10,146 nt of DNA from Candidatus Bathyarchaeota archaeon B63. GTDB lineage: Archaea > Thermoproteota > Bathyarchaeia > Bathyarchaeales > DTEX01. The notes beneath the pieces are model-generated. The model made no database searches. It saw nothing but the letters and a program-made list of their open reading frames with translations, and was not told the origin of the DNA. Where the stretch lies: assembly GCA_001593845.1 (NCBI GenBank), contig LUCF01000016.1:1-10146 (forward strand), read 5' to 3'. Position numbers and translations under genes: made by a program. Positions 1 through 5,526 of the stretch are shown in pieces; within the stretch, counting starts at the first letter, position 1; each line of letters starts with the position of its first letter.

Positions 1-160
1 CGATGAGCTCCCGGAGTACCTTGAGGCTCATTCTGTGAACACGCGTCTCAGGGTAGAGCTCAGAGGCCTTCGAGGAATAGAAGCAGTAAGTGCATGCGAG
101 GTTGCAGTCTGATGAGACGGGCTTCACGAGTACGCTCAAAGCGGTCTGAGCCGACTCCAA
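1..160 (-). CDS. Anaerobic sulfatase-maturating enzyme (radical SAM), N-terminal part only
   Basis: This gene is cut by the left edge; 53 codons are visible, read leftwards from a TTG at 160-158. The visible protein contains KPVSSDCNLACTYCFY, so Cys19, Cys23 and Cys26 form the CxxxCxxC motif that holds the radical-SAM 4Fe-4S cluster. The KPxSxxCNLxCxYCFY context is typical of anaerobic sulfatase-maturating enzymes. These use S-adenosylmethionine to oxidise the active-site Cys or Ser of a sulfatase to formylglycine in the cytoplasm, without oxygen. The TTG start is chosen because a GGGAGG ribosome site lies 6 bases before it and an in-frame stop lies just upstream. A second TTG at 139-137 is possible. 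The gene sits directly downstream, on the same strand, of a sulfatase carrying the Cys-type target motif, which strongly supports the substrate assignment. Other SPASM-type radical-SAM proteins share part of the motif, but the neighbour makes them less likely. Confidence 0.85.
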   Translation of the reverse strand, partial: MESAQTALSVLVKPVSSDCNLACTYCFYSSKASELYPETRVHRMSLKVLRELI

Positions 161-247
161 CGGCGGCCTCCCCCCTCATTGCTCAGCAACTATCCCCCCT
201 AGAGGCATCCGGACCGGACGTGAAAGGAGACTGCCACGCCCGCCCCT

Positions 248-340
248 TCACGGCGTGTAAGAGTCTGGAGGGGTGACCCTTGCATTGGGAGGCGGGGGGA
301 CATAGCCCCTCAGGAGCGGATCGCCGGTCTCCCTCATCCA
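248..340 (-). other. Out-of-frame C-terminal tail of the sulfatase (frameshift)
   Basis: Directly after the GGGG run at 344-341, shifted from the sulfatase frame, the minus strand reads WMRETGDPLLRG followed by a proline-rich end, stopping at TGA 250-248. The pattern WM-x-E-T-x-D-P-L-L is the usual ending of SGSH-like sulfatases, so these 30 codons belong to the gene upstream. Adding one G to the run would restore a protein of about 425 residues, within the family's usual range. Possible causes are a one-base deletion in the genome, a homopolymer error in the assembly, or programmed slippage. I see no classic slippery heptamer, so the first two are preferred. The shift falls after the catalytic core, so activity may survive. 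Confidence 0.75.
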
Positions 341-1524
341 CCCCTCCTCATCTCGTTAAGCACATCGGCGTACGCCGGATCATCGGCGAGGTTCCTCCTT
401 TCAGCTGGGTCTGCTTGTAGATCGAAGAGCATCTCCGGAGGCCTCGGCTTGTCGAAGTATCCCATCTCGCGGGCTACCTCCTTTGATGGCCCATCATCCA
501 CGTTAGGCGGGAACCAGAATGGCCTCTCCTCGAAGCTCCGGATGTACTTGAAGCGGGCCGTCCTGACCCCCCTGATGGGGTCATAAGCAGCATGGTAGGT
601 CTGCTCGACGAATATCCGCTCGTGAAGATGCTCAATCTCCTCCCTGATGAGGGGCATTATGCTTCTCCCCTGCATCTCCTTGGGTACTGGTAATCCGCAT
701 GATTCGAGGATCGTCGGTGCGATGTCCATGTTGGTGAGCATCGCGTCGATCTTCCTCCCTCCCTCAAACCCGCATGGGCCGCGCATTATCATGGAAACCT
801 CGATTCCCGGATCAAATAGTGTGGCCTTGGCCCCGGGGAAGGCTATCCCATGGTCGGTTGTGAATATGATGAGTGTTCTCTCCCCGAGGCCCGCATCATC
901 CACAGCGTCAAGTATCTCCCCTACCTTCTCGTCGACCCTCCTAACCAGAATGTTGAGGCCCGCAACGTCCCTGCGGACATCCTCAACATCAGGCAGGTAC
1001 GGGAGCCCTTCAACATCATCCGTTGGCCCTCTATACTCCGGAAAGGGCCTGTGGGTCTCGCTGAAGCCTACCATGACGAAGAACGGCTCATCCGGCTGGC
1101 CTGCGAGAAAATCCAGGACGAGCGGCGTGACATCCAGGCAGGATCGGCTCTCAGCCTCGAAGACCCTCTGGTACCCAAGCATGTATGGATCAGGGGATTC
1201 ATGCTGTAGCCCGAAGAGCGACGTTGAGTATCCAGCCTTAGCAAGCAACGCCGGGAGAAGCGGCTCATCACGGTTCAGGCGGAACCCACGATGGGTCAGG
1301 CCTATAAGCCCGTGGCTGTGGGGATATCTGCCTGTAAGGATGCTGGCGCGGCTTGGGCTGCACTGCGGGGCGGAGCAGAAGAAATTCGTGAATAGAACCC
1401 CTTCCTCCGCCATCCGATCGAGATTCGGCGTATCCACGCTTCTCCCATAGCATCCCAGATGCCTCCCCGTGTCATGTGTGATGATGATCATAACGTTCGG
1501 CCTGGCGTCCTCACCCATCTCCAA
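334..1524 (-). CDS. Type I sulfatase (formylglycine-dependent, Cys-type)
   Basis: This is an arylsulfatase-superfamily hydrolase that cleaves sulfate esters or N-sulfates; the overall pattern resembles heparan N-sulfatase (SGSH)-like members. The open frame gives 396 residues. Visible signatures are an N-terminal metal-binding stretch (THDTGRHLGCYG, Asp18), the sulfatase motif CSPSR at residues 55-59 where Cys55 would become formylglycine, and a second metal/active-site block TTDHG around Asp224-His225 followed by Lys233. There is no signal peptide, so a cytoplasmic enzyme is likely. The start is TTG at 1524-1522 with GAGG 5 bases upstream; an in-frame ATG at 1518 has no spaced ribosome site. 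The frame stops early at 334. The usual C-terminal end of the family continues in another frame (see 248-340), so the annotated protein lacks about 30 residues. It lies 40 bases after the Rio2 stop and before its probable activating enzyme. The exact substrate cannot be told. Confidence 0.9.
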   Translation of the reverse strand: MEMGEDARPNVMIIITHDTGRHLGCYGRSVDTPNLDRMAEEGVLFTNFFCSAPQCSPSRASILTGRYPHSHGLIGLTHRGFRLNRDEPLLPALLAKAGYSTSLFGLQHESPDPYMLGYQRVFEAESRSCLDVTPLVLDFLAGQPDEPFFVMVGFSETHRPFPEYRGPTDDVEGLPYLPDVEDVRRDVAGLNILVRRVDEKVGEILDAVDDAGLGERTLIIFTTDHGIAFPGAKATLFDPGIEVSMIMRGPCGFEGGRKIDAMLTNMDIAPTILESCGLPVPKEMQGRSIMPLIREEIEHLHERIFVEQTYHAAYDPIRGVRTARFKYIRSFEERPFWFPPNVDDGPSKEVAREMGYFDKPRPPEMLFDLQADPAERRNLADDPAYADVLNEMRRGG

Positions 1525-1564
1525 TCAAGCCTCGATCCATCACCGCAGCGTGACGGCTGGGAGC

Positions 1565-2470
1565 TTAAGATGCGAATCCCATATTTATATGCCTTATATG
1601 CTCCAGGATGTCTTCGAGGCTTCTTTTTATCCTCATCTTCCTCTGAAAGAACCTCAATATGTTCTCGACGTCCCTCCTGAGGAGGACATCGGCGTTCGGG
1701 TGGTCAGTCCTGACGAATTGAGGCCAGTCGATTATGAGTATGTGGGAGTCAGGCTTGAGGAGCACATTGAACTCGCTTAGATCAGCGTGGATCACCCCCG
1801 CTTTCTGATATGCTACCCTCACATTCTCAAGAACCTCATTCAGGACCTCCTCCGCGTTCCGCATCTCCGAGACCTTATAGAGCTCAACCCCCTCTATGAA
1901 GCTCATCACGACGACGTGCCTGTTCTGCCCGATCGGCTCGGGGACTGAGACCCCATGTGGATGAACAATCCTTAAGGCCTCGAACTCCCTCTCCGCGGCG
2001 AGGCGGGACTGGTAGAGCCATGAGATGTGCCTCCTCTCCGCGACGTAGCCTCGGAGCCTCCTTGTCTGGCGGAAGCTGATGCGGCCTAAACGATGGAACT
2101 TCACGGCTATCCTCCTTCCATCCGGGGAGAGGGCGTCGTATACATCGGACTCCTTCCCGACGCCGAGGGGCTTCCCCAGCGCCTCGATGAGATCCGCCTT
2201 CACTAGGGAATTCATCGCTAAGCAGTCGTATCCGACCGTGCTCAAGGCGTAGCCGACGTATGGGCCTACCCAACGATGGATAAGCCCGAACCCGCTTAGC
2301 CTCTGCAGCCTGTAATTAACCTGCTTCGGGGTTAAGCCGCTTAGCCTCGAGATGTCAGCTTCCGGGACGTACCTATGCCGGCTCATATCGAGCTCTATAA
2401 CGGCGAGCACCCGTAAATCTTCAGGTTCAAGGCGGCGTAGCGTCTTTACCGCTATCTCCGCTGATGACAT
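1565..2470 (-). CDS. rio2: Serine/threonine-protein kinase Rio2
   Basis: Atypical RIO-family kinase/ATPase needed for late maturation of the small ribosomal subunit in archaea and eukaryotes. The protein has 301 residues, the expected length for archaeal Rio2. Residues 1 to about 90 form the Rio2-specific winged-helix domain. The kinase domain follows: flexible P-loop GVGKESDVY at 103-111, ATP-binding Lys124 (IAVKFHR), catalytic loop HADLSEFN at 228-235 with Asp230 and Asn235, and metal-binding Asp248 in IIDWPQ. All key residues are present. The ATG at 2470 starts only a few bases after the transcript start predicted from the upstream TATA box, so the message is probably leaderless or nearly so. 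The gene diverges from the SWIM-domain gene and lies upstream of the sulfatase on the same strand. The winged helix separates it from Rio1. Confidence 0.96.
   Translation of the reverse strand: MSSAEIAVKTLRRLEPEDLRVLAVIELDMSRHRYVPEADISRLSGLTPKQVNYRLQRLSGFGLIHRWVGPYVGYALSTVGYDCLAMNSLVKADLIEALGKPLGVGKESDVYDALSPDGRRIAVKFHRLGRISFRQTRRLRGYVAERRHISWLYQSRLAAEREFEALRIVHPHGVSVPEPIGQNRHVVVMSFIEGVELYKVSEMRNAEEVLNEVLENVRVAYQKAGVIHADLSEFNVLLKPDSHILIIDWPQFVRTDHPNADVLLRRDVENILRFFQRKMRIKRSLEDILEHIRHINMGFAS
1581..1592 (-). promoter_or_regulatory. Possible TATA box for the sulfatase gene
   Basis: The minus strand reads CATATAAATATG inside the 3' end of the Rio2 gene, about 60 bases before the sulfatase TTG. 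Transcription starting about 25 bases downstream would give a leader of roughly 35 bases containing the GAGG ribosome site. This suggests the sulfatase and maturase can be transcribed separately from Rio2. It is a sequence match only, and the bases also encode Rio2 residues. Confidence 0.35.
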
Positions 2471-2493
2471 CTCAGAAATAGAATAGCCCGAGG

Positions 2494-2502
2494 CATATAA
2501 TA
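2494..2502 (-). promoter_or_regulatory. TATA box for rio2
   Basis: The minus strand reads TATTATATG, centred about 28 bases before the rio2 ATG. That is the spacing expected between an archaeal TATA box and a transcript starting at or just before the start codon. No ribosome site is seen before the ATG, which fits a leaderless message. Confidence 0.45.
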
Positions 2503-2561
2503 GCCATTCTGATCTTTGAGCGGCTCCTCGCCGATTCGATGCTGATTCCGGAGGCGATACC

Positions 2562-2569
2562 TAAAAATA
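2562..2569 (+). promoter_or_regulatory. Possible TATA box for the SWIM-domain gene
   Basis: TAAAAATA lies in an AT-rich patch about 50 bases before the SWIM-gene start. The predicted transcript start near 2590 coincides with the palindrome at 2584-2597. Confidence 0.35.
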
Positions 2570-2583
2570 GGGCTCCGTGAATA

Positions 2584-2597
2584 TGAGGTTGACCTCA
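2584..2597 (+). repeat. 14-base palindrome at the SWIM-gene transcript start
   Basis: TGAGGT-TG-ACCTCA is a perfect inverted repeat with 6-base arms and a 2-base centre. It lies just downstream of a TATA-like box and 20 bases before the start codon, a typical place for a repressor site. An operator role is inferred from position and symmetry only. Confidence 0.45.
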
Positions 2598-2616
2598 AAT
2601 TCCTGGATGAGACAGA

Positions 2617-2904
2617 TTGTCCATAGATAGGATGATCGAGAAGGCGTACGAGCTGGTGCAGAAGAGGAGGGTAGAGGAGGTAAGCGAGGGAGTCTACAAT
2701 GTCGTTGGGGAGCACGGCACATACCTGGTGGCCAGGAGGATCAACGGGACGATTAGCTGCACATGCCCAGGCTTCATCAGGAGAGGACGGTGCTCCCACT
2801 CCCTAGCGGTCCTCCTGATCCATAAGCCCGACCTGCTGAGGAGCATAAAGAGGGAGATTGATAGGTCGACGGGGCATAAGAGGCAGAGGCGGGGAAGGGC
2901 CTAA
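2617..2904 (+). CDS. Small SWIM zinc-finger protein
   Basis: A 95-residue protein whose centre carries the SWIM zinc-finger pattern CxCx8CxH: Cys48, Cys50, Cys59 and His61 (CTCPGF...GRCSH). SWIM domains bind DNA or proteins and occur in archaea as small stand-alone proteins of mostly unknown role; some relatives act with RecA/Rad51-like proteins. The N-terminal 25 residues are a charged helix, residues 26-47 look like beta strands leading into the finger, and the C-terminus ends in a basic Lys/Arg-rich tail (about residues 85-95) that suits nucleic-acid contact. The TTG at 2617 has GGATGAG 4-10 bases upstream; an ATG at 2632 would give a protein five residues shorter. It lies between rio2, which it diverges from, and aRF1, which it precedes on the same strand. 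The domain call is firm; the function is unknown. Confidence 0.85.
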   Translation: MSIDRMIEKAYELVQKRRVEEVSEGVYNVVGEHGTYLVARRINGTISCTCPGFIRRGRCSHSLAVLLIHKPDLLRSIKREIDRSTGHKRQRRGRA

Positions 2905-2929
2905 TCAGACCTAAACATTTAATTAGGCC
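2898..2929 (+). repeat. 8-base inverted repeat between the SWIM gene and aRF1
   Basis: GGCCTAAT (2898-2905) and ATTAGGCC (2922-2929) are perfect reverse complements separated by 16 bases. The left arm includes the SWIM stop codon TAA; the right arm overlaps the probable aRF1 TATA region. It could fold as a hairpin ending the upstream message or serve as a regulator site for aRF1. Confidence 0.5.
2916..2925 (+). promoter_or_regulatory. Possible TATA box for the aRF1 gene
   Basis: CATTTAATTA is the only AT-rich patch before aRF1. It would start transcription near 2945-2950, upstream of both candidate start codons (2958 and 3003). It lies inside the 2898-2929 inverted repeat. Confidence 0.35.
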
Positions 2930-3002
2930 GCTCCAAGCTATCAGAGAACCCGGGTCTTTGGCCCCTAAAGGCTACCATAATCATGAGGGAACGTCTGGAA
3001 GG

Positions 3003-4262
3003 ATGGTGAAGAGAACTTCGCTTGAGAGGTATAGGCTGAAGAGGATGCTTGAGGCCCTAGCCTCCAAAGAGGGGAGGGGAACAGAGCTCATCTCGCTCTA
3101 TATCCCCCCGGGGAGGCAGATAAGCGAGGTAGTCCAGATGCTCAAGGAGGAGTGGGGCACGGCGTCGAACATAAAATCCAACACCACGAGGAAGAACGTC
3201 CAAGACGCCATCGTCAAGGTCACCCAGAGGCTCAAGCTCTTCAAGAGAGTCCCGGATAACGGCCTCGTCCTATTCTGCGGGGCGATCCCCCAGAACGGCC
3301 CCGGCAGCGAGAAGATCGAGGGGCCATACGTGATAATCCCACCTGAGCCCATCAATATATACTTGTACAGATGCGACTCGAAGTTCCACCTCAACTACCT
3401 GATGGACCTACTCAAGGAGACAGAGACGTACGGGATAATCCTCCTAGACTCAAGCGGAGCGACATTCGCAACCCTAACCGGCAGACGCCTGAACATCATC
3501 CAGGAGATAACATCCGGGATCCCCGGGAAGCACCGAGCTGGAGGCCAGTCCGCGAGGAGATTCGAGCGTCTAAGGGAGATGAGGCTCATAGAGTTCTTCA
3601 AGAGGGTTGGGAAGCACGCTGATGAGATCTTCCTCCAGATCCCGGACCTCAAGGGGCTCATACTCGGCGGTCCAGGGCCGACGAAGACGGACTTCGAGAA
3701 GGGCCGATTCCTGGATTACAGGCTGAAGGAGAAGATCGTGGCGGTCGTTGATACCGCCTACACGGGCGAGCAGGGGGTCGAAGAGATATTCGAGAGGGCC
3801 CCGGAGATCATAAAGAACGTTAGGTACGTTGAGGAGAAGAGGATAGTCCAGAGGTTCCTCTACGAGATCGGTCACGACACGGGCCTGGCGACCTATGGGG
3901 AGGCAGATGTCAGAAGGGCTCTGAAAAGCGGGCTGGTTGAGACTCTGCTGCTCTCAGAGGAGCTCGATAAGACCCGGCTGAGGGTGGAATGCTCATCATG
4001 CGGGTACTCATACTCTGAGACGATGAGGAGGCCGGAGGTCAAGAACCTCGAACACACAATCAGCAGCGCTCCATGCCCGAAATGTCAAGCGGCCTCCCTC
4101 CAGATCAAGGAGAAGACGGAGATAATCGAGGACCTAGCCGAGCTAGCTGAGGCGTCAGCCGCGAACGTAGAGATAATCTCAACGGAGACCGAGGAGGGCC
4201 AGATGCTATGGAAAGCCTTCGGCGGCGTAGCCGCGATCCTGAGATACAAACTCCAAGGCTAA
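3003..4262 (+). CDS. prf1: Peptide chain release factor aRF1
   Basis: Class I release factor that reads all three stop codons in the ribosomal A site and triggers hydrolysis of peptidyl-tRNA. Numbering from the ATG at 3003 (419 residues, the usual archaeal length), stop-codon recognition motifs NIKS (56-59) and YxCxxxF (Tyr122, Cys124, Phe128) are present. The catalytic GGQ is at 180-182 in the typical GKHRAGGQSARRFERLRE setting. Domain 3 carries two CxxC pairs (Cys330/Cys333 and Cys358/Cys361), a likely zinc-binding mini-domain. The frame is open back to a TTG at 2958, which would add 15 residues not usual for the family. The ATG is preferred because homologues start just before the SLERYRLK stretch, although its ribosome site is poor. 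It follows the SWIM gene on the same strand with its own probable promoter. Confidence 0.96.
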   Translation: MVKRTSLERYRLKRMLEALASKEGRGTELISLYIPPGRQISEVVQMLKEEWGTASNIKSNTTRKNVQDAIVKVTQRLKLFKRVPDNGLVLFCGAIPQNGPGSEKIEGPYVIIPPEPINIYLYRCDSKFHLNYLMDLLKETETYGIILLDSSGATFATLTGRRLNIIQEITSGIPGKHRAGGQSARRFERLREMRLIEFFKRVGKHADEIFLQIPDLKGLILGGPGPTKTDFEKGRFLDYRLKEKIVAVVDTAYTGEQGVEEIFERAPEIIKNVRYVEEKRIVQRFLYEIGHDTGLATYGEADVRRALKSGLVETLLLSEELDKTRLRVECSSCGYSYSETMRRPEVKNLEHTISSAPCPKCQAASLQIKEKTEIIEDLAELAEASAANVEIISTETEEGQMLWKAFGGVAAILRYKLQG

Positions 4263-4276
4263 GAGATTCTCGGGCT

Positions 4277-4291
4277 GAATAAAATTTATTC
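4277..4291 (+). promoter_or_regulatory. 15-base palindrome overlapping a TATA-like box
   Basis: GAATAAA-A-TTTATTC is a perfect palindrome of 7-base arms around one base, 15 bases after the aRF1 stop. It contains a TATA-like AAATTTATT and lies upstream of the antitoxin remnant. A symmetric site over the promoter is what one expects where an AbrB-type antitoxin represses its own operon. The role is inferred. Confidence 0.45.
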
Positions 4292-4326
4292 CTCTAGAAC
4301 CCTCAACAGAGGAGTTTGAAGATGTC

Positions 4327-4348
4327 TTCCCACTTAATATTGTGGGAA
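4327..4348 (+). repeat. 7-base inverted repeat before the antitoxin remnant
   Basis: TTCCCAC (4327-4333) and GTGGGAA (4342-4348) are perfect reverse complements around an 8-base AT-only centre. The repeat ends 2 bases before the ATG at 4351. It may be a second operator of the decayed module, or a hairpin covering the translation start. Confidence 0.5.
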
Positions 4349-4350
4349 AA

Positions 4351-4590
4351 ATGAAGTACGTTTAAAGGTAGACTCGAAGGGACGCATACATATCCCAGCG
4401 GAGTTAAGGGACGAAATCGGGGGACGTCGTGATCCTAAAGAGGACAGAAGAGGACCTCATCCTGATTCCGGGAAAGCCTATGAACTTCCTCGATGAGTTC
4501 CGAAGAATCATAGCCTCTAACCCGCCTAGAACGGGTAAGCCTGAGAACTGGCCCCCATCCAGAATGAAGGCTGTGTGGAGGACGCCGTAA
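4351..4590 (+). pseudogene. Remnant of an AbrB/MazE-type (VapB-like) antitoxin
   Basis: Joined across frames, this stretch encodes a SpoVT-AbrB swapped-hairpin domain. KVDSKGRIHIPAELRDEI is read from 4365 to 4418, then DVVILKRTEEDLILIPGKP and a tail of about 50 codons from 4423 to the TAA at 4588. The two pieces are in different frames, with the break in the GGGGG run at 4419-4423. The first piece also has no start codon in its own frame; the nearest ATG (4351, MKYV) hits TAA after four codons, so a second one-base shift is needed. Such antitoxins bind DNA and neutralise a PIN-domain RNase encoded next to them. At least two frame breaks in about 80 codons, beside a broken toxin, point to a decayed gene; clustered assembly errors are the alternative. 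Confidence 0.75.
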
Positions 4591-4591
4591 A

Positions 4592-4820
4592 TTGACCCTG
4601 GGGCTTGACATGGATATCCTCTGCTATCTAGCCGGGTTATCCTGAACATGAAGAACTGAAGGATCTATTACTGAATCTCTCACCAGAAAACAGAGTGGCC
4701 ATCAACCCAACGATACTGCGCGAAACATGCTACACCCTCGTCTTCGGTCAGAAATGGGTCTCATCGGAAGCCAGGAGAAGACTCCACCTGGTTTTCATAG
4801 ATCCGTTATCCCCCCAGTAA
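4592..4820 (+). pseudogene. Remnant of a PIN-domain (VapC-like) toxin
   Basis: A TTG one base after the antitoxin stop opens LTLGLDMDILCYLAGLS, then TGA at 4643. The protein continues one frame over from 4644 (EHEELKDLL, then NPTILRETCYTLVFGQKW) to TAA at 4818-4820. The order is that of a PIN-domain RNase: the first acidic residue in LDMDIL near the N-terminus, then the conserved Glu in LRETCYTL. The last catalytic acid (an ITxxD-like block) and the C-terminal half are missing. Total length is about 75 codons against roughly 130 for intact relatives. Antitoxin-then-toxin order with near-contact genes is standard for VapBC operons. A frameshift plus loss of the C-terminus means it is almost surely inactive. 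Confidence 0.7.
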
Positions 4821-4923
4821 CAAGCATCCCTGACTTCTTTCCCCCTTCATGCTGAGGAGAAACAAGTCGGCACTCTTCATGCATCCTTTAAAACGCATAG
4901 ATTCAACAATTTTCGGTCAAGCA

Positions 4924-4952
4924 TTACTTAAGCATCGGCATAATCTAAGTAA
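4924..4952 (+). repeat. 7-base inverted repeat upstream of the PDCD5-family gene
   Basis: TTACTTA (4924-4930) and TAAGTAA (4946-4952) are perfect reverse complements separated by 15 bases. It lies in AT-rich DNA, where chance repeats are commoner, and about 115 bases before the next start codon. The role is unknown. Confidence 0.35.
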
Positions 4953-5004
4953 ACAGTAGTTATGTTATTTAATCGATGTAGCCTATAAGTTGTGTTTGGG
5001 ATAA

Positions 5005-5012
5005 CATTTATT
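5005..5012 (+). promoter_or_regulatory. Possible TATA box for the PDCD5-family gene
   Basis: CATTTATT lies about 55 bases before the ATG. A start about 25 bases downstream would give a leader of roughly 30 bases that includes the GGAG ribosome site at about 5053-5056. Confidence 0.35.
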
Positions 5013-5065
5013 CTGATCGTTCGGAATATTACTGGTATGCCCGTTCATAGCGAGGAGAAATAGCG

Positions 5066-5446
5066 ATGTCAGATAGGGAGCTTGAGGCCCTAAGGCAGAA
5101 GAAACTGATGGAGCTCAAGAGGCTCATTCAGAAGAGAGAGAAGGAGAAGACAGAGGAGAAGAGGGTAGATGCCCAGCAGATCCTGGATAGATTCCTCGTC
5201 GGACGGGCATGGGAGGTGCTGAACGCCGCGAGGGCCCAGTATCCGCAGGCGGCAAGGTACGTCGAGAACGCTCTTGTCAAGCTCATCACAGAGGGAAGGA
5301 TCAGAAAAAGGATCTCCGGGGAGGAGCTCTACGGGCTCTTCCGCCGCCTGGGCGTGAGGGTTAGGCTTAAGACGCGGATCAAGATTCTGGAACATGGCAA
5401 GCTGAAGAGCTTAGAGGAGAAGATAAGGGAGCAGACCTCCTGGTGA
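5066..5446 (+). CDS. PDCD5-family DNA-binding protein
   Basis: A 126-residue member of the archaeal PDCD5/TFAR19 family, small three-helix-bundle proteins that bind nucleic acid and are related to human PDCD5. The N-terminal 35 residues are a long charged helix rich in Lys and Glu (MSDRELEALRQKKLMELKRL). The core signature follows: ILDRFLVGRAWEVLNAAR, then PQAARYVENALVKLITEGRI and the ISGEELYGLFRRLG block. Length and motif order match archaeal homologues. The ATG is preceded by GAGGAG about 10 bases upstream. In many archaea this gene sits beside ribosomal protein S19e; here it stands alone between a decayed toxin-antitoxin locus and valS. The cellular role is not settled; a chromatin or translation link is usually proposed. 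Confidence 0.93.
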   Translation: MSDRELEALRQKKLMELKRLIQKREKEKTEEKRVDAQQILDRFLVGRAWEVLNAARAQYPQAARYVENALVKLITEGRIRKRISGEELYGLFRRLGVRVRLKTRIKILEHGKLKSLEEKIREQTSW

Positions 5447-5493
5447 TCAGAAGCCGGGTAGGCTTAAAAGGGACCGCGACTATTCCTTTCATG

Positions 5494-5500
5494 TTTATAT
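5494..5500 (+). promoter_or_regulatory. TATA box before a broken P-loop gene
   Basis: TTTATAT is one of the best TATA matches in the window. It lies about 30 bases before the GTG at 5527, the spacing of a leaderless archaeal gene. The reading frame it would serve is broken after 12 codons. Confidence 0.45.
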
Positions 5501-5526
5501 GCGTAACAATTATATTGAGCTACCCC

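Larger units (their letters stand above)
4821..5065. other. AT-rich gap between the toxin remnant and the PDCD5-family gene
   Basis: These 245 bases are clearly richer in A+T than the surrounding genes and hold no convincing frame on either strand. They include an inverted repeat (4924-4952) and the probable promoter of the PDCD5-family gene. Nothing else could be recognised, and no RNA gene was seen. Confidence 0.6.

Noticed and set aside
161..247. RNA gene or separate promoter between the sulfatase and its maturase
   Set aside because: No stable fold, TATA box or conserved RNA pattern was recognised; the stretch looks like a plain intergenic leader within one operon.
94..276. 60-codon plus-strand frame at the left edge
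   Set aside because: It overlaps the antisense of the radical-SAM maturase start and the sulfatase tail and has no recognisable protein pattern.
647..1450. Long plus-strand open frame opposite the sulfatase
   Set aside because: It is a shadow of the sulfatase. Its translation is Ser/Pro-rich low-complexity sequence with no domain, while the minus strand carries the full sulfatase motif set.
2958..3002. TTG start for aRF1 adding 15 residues
   Set aside because: The extension is not typical of the family, and the ATG at 3003 gives the usual length. It remains possible, as the ATG has a poor ribosome site.
4404..4649. 81-codon minus-strand frame in the gap after aRF1
   Set aside because: It lies antisense to the antitoxin and toxin remnants, whose plus-strand translations match known families; this frame matches nothing.
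4821..5065. C/D-box small RNA in the AT-rich gap
   Set aside because: A few CGATGTA- and CTGA-like words occur, but no pair with correct C/D and C'/D' spacing was found.
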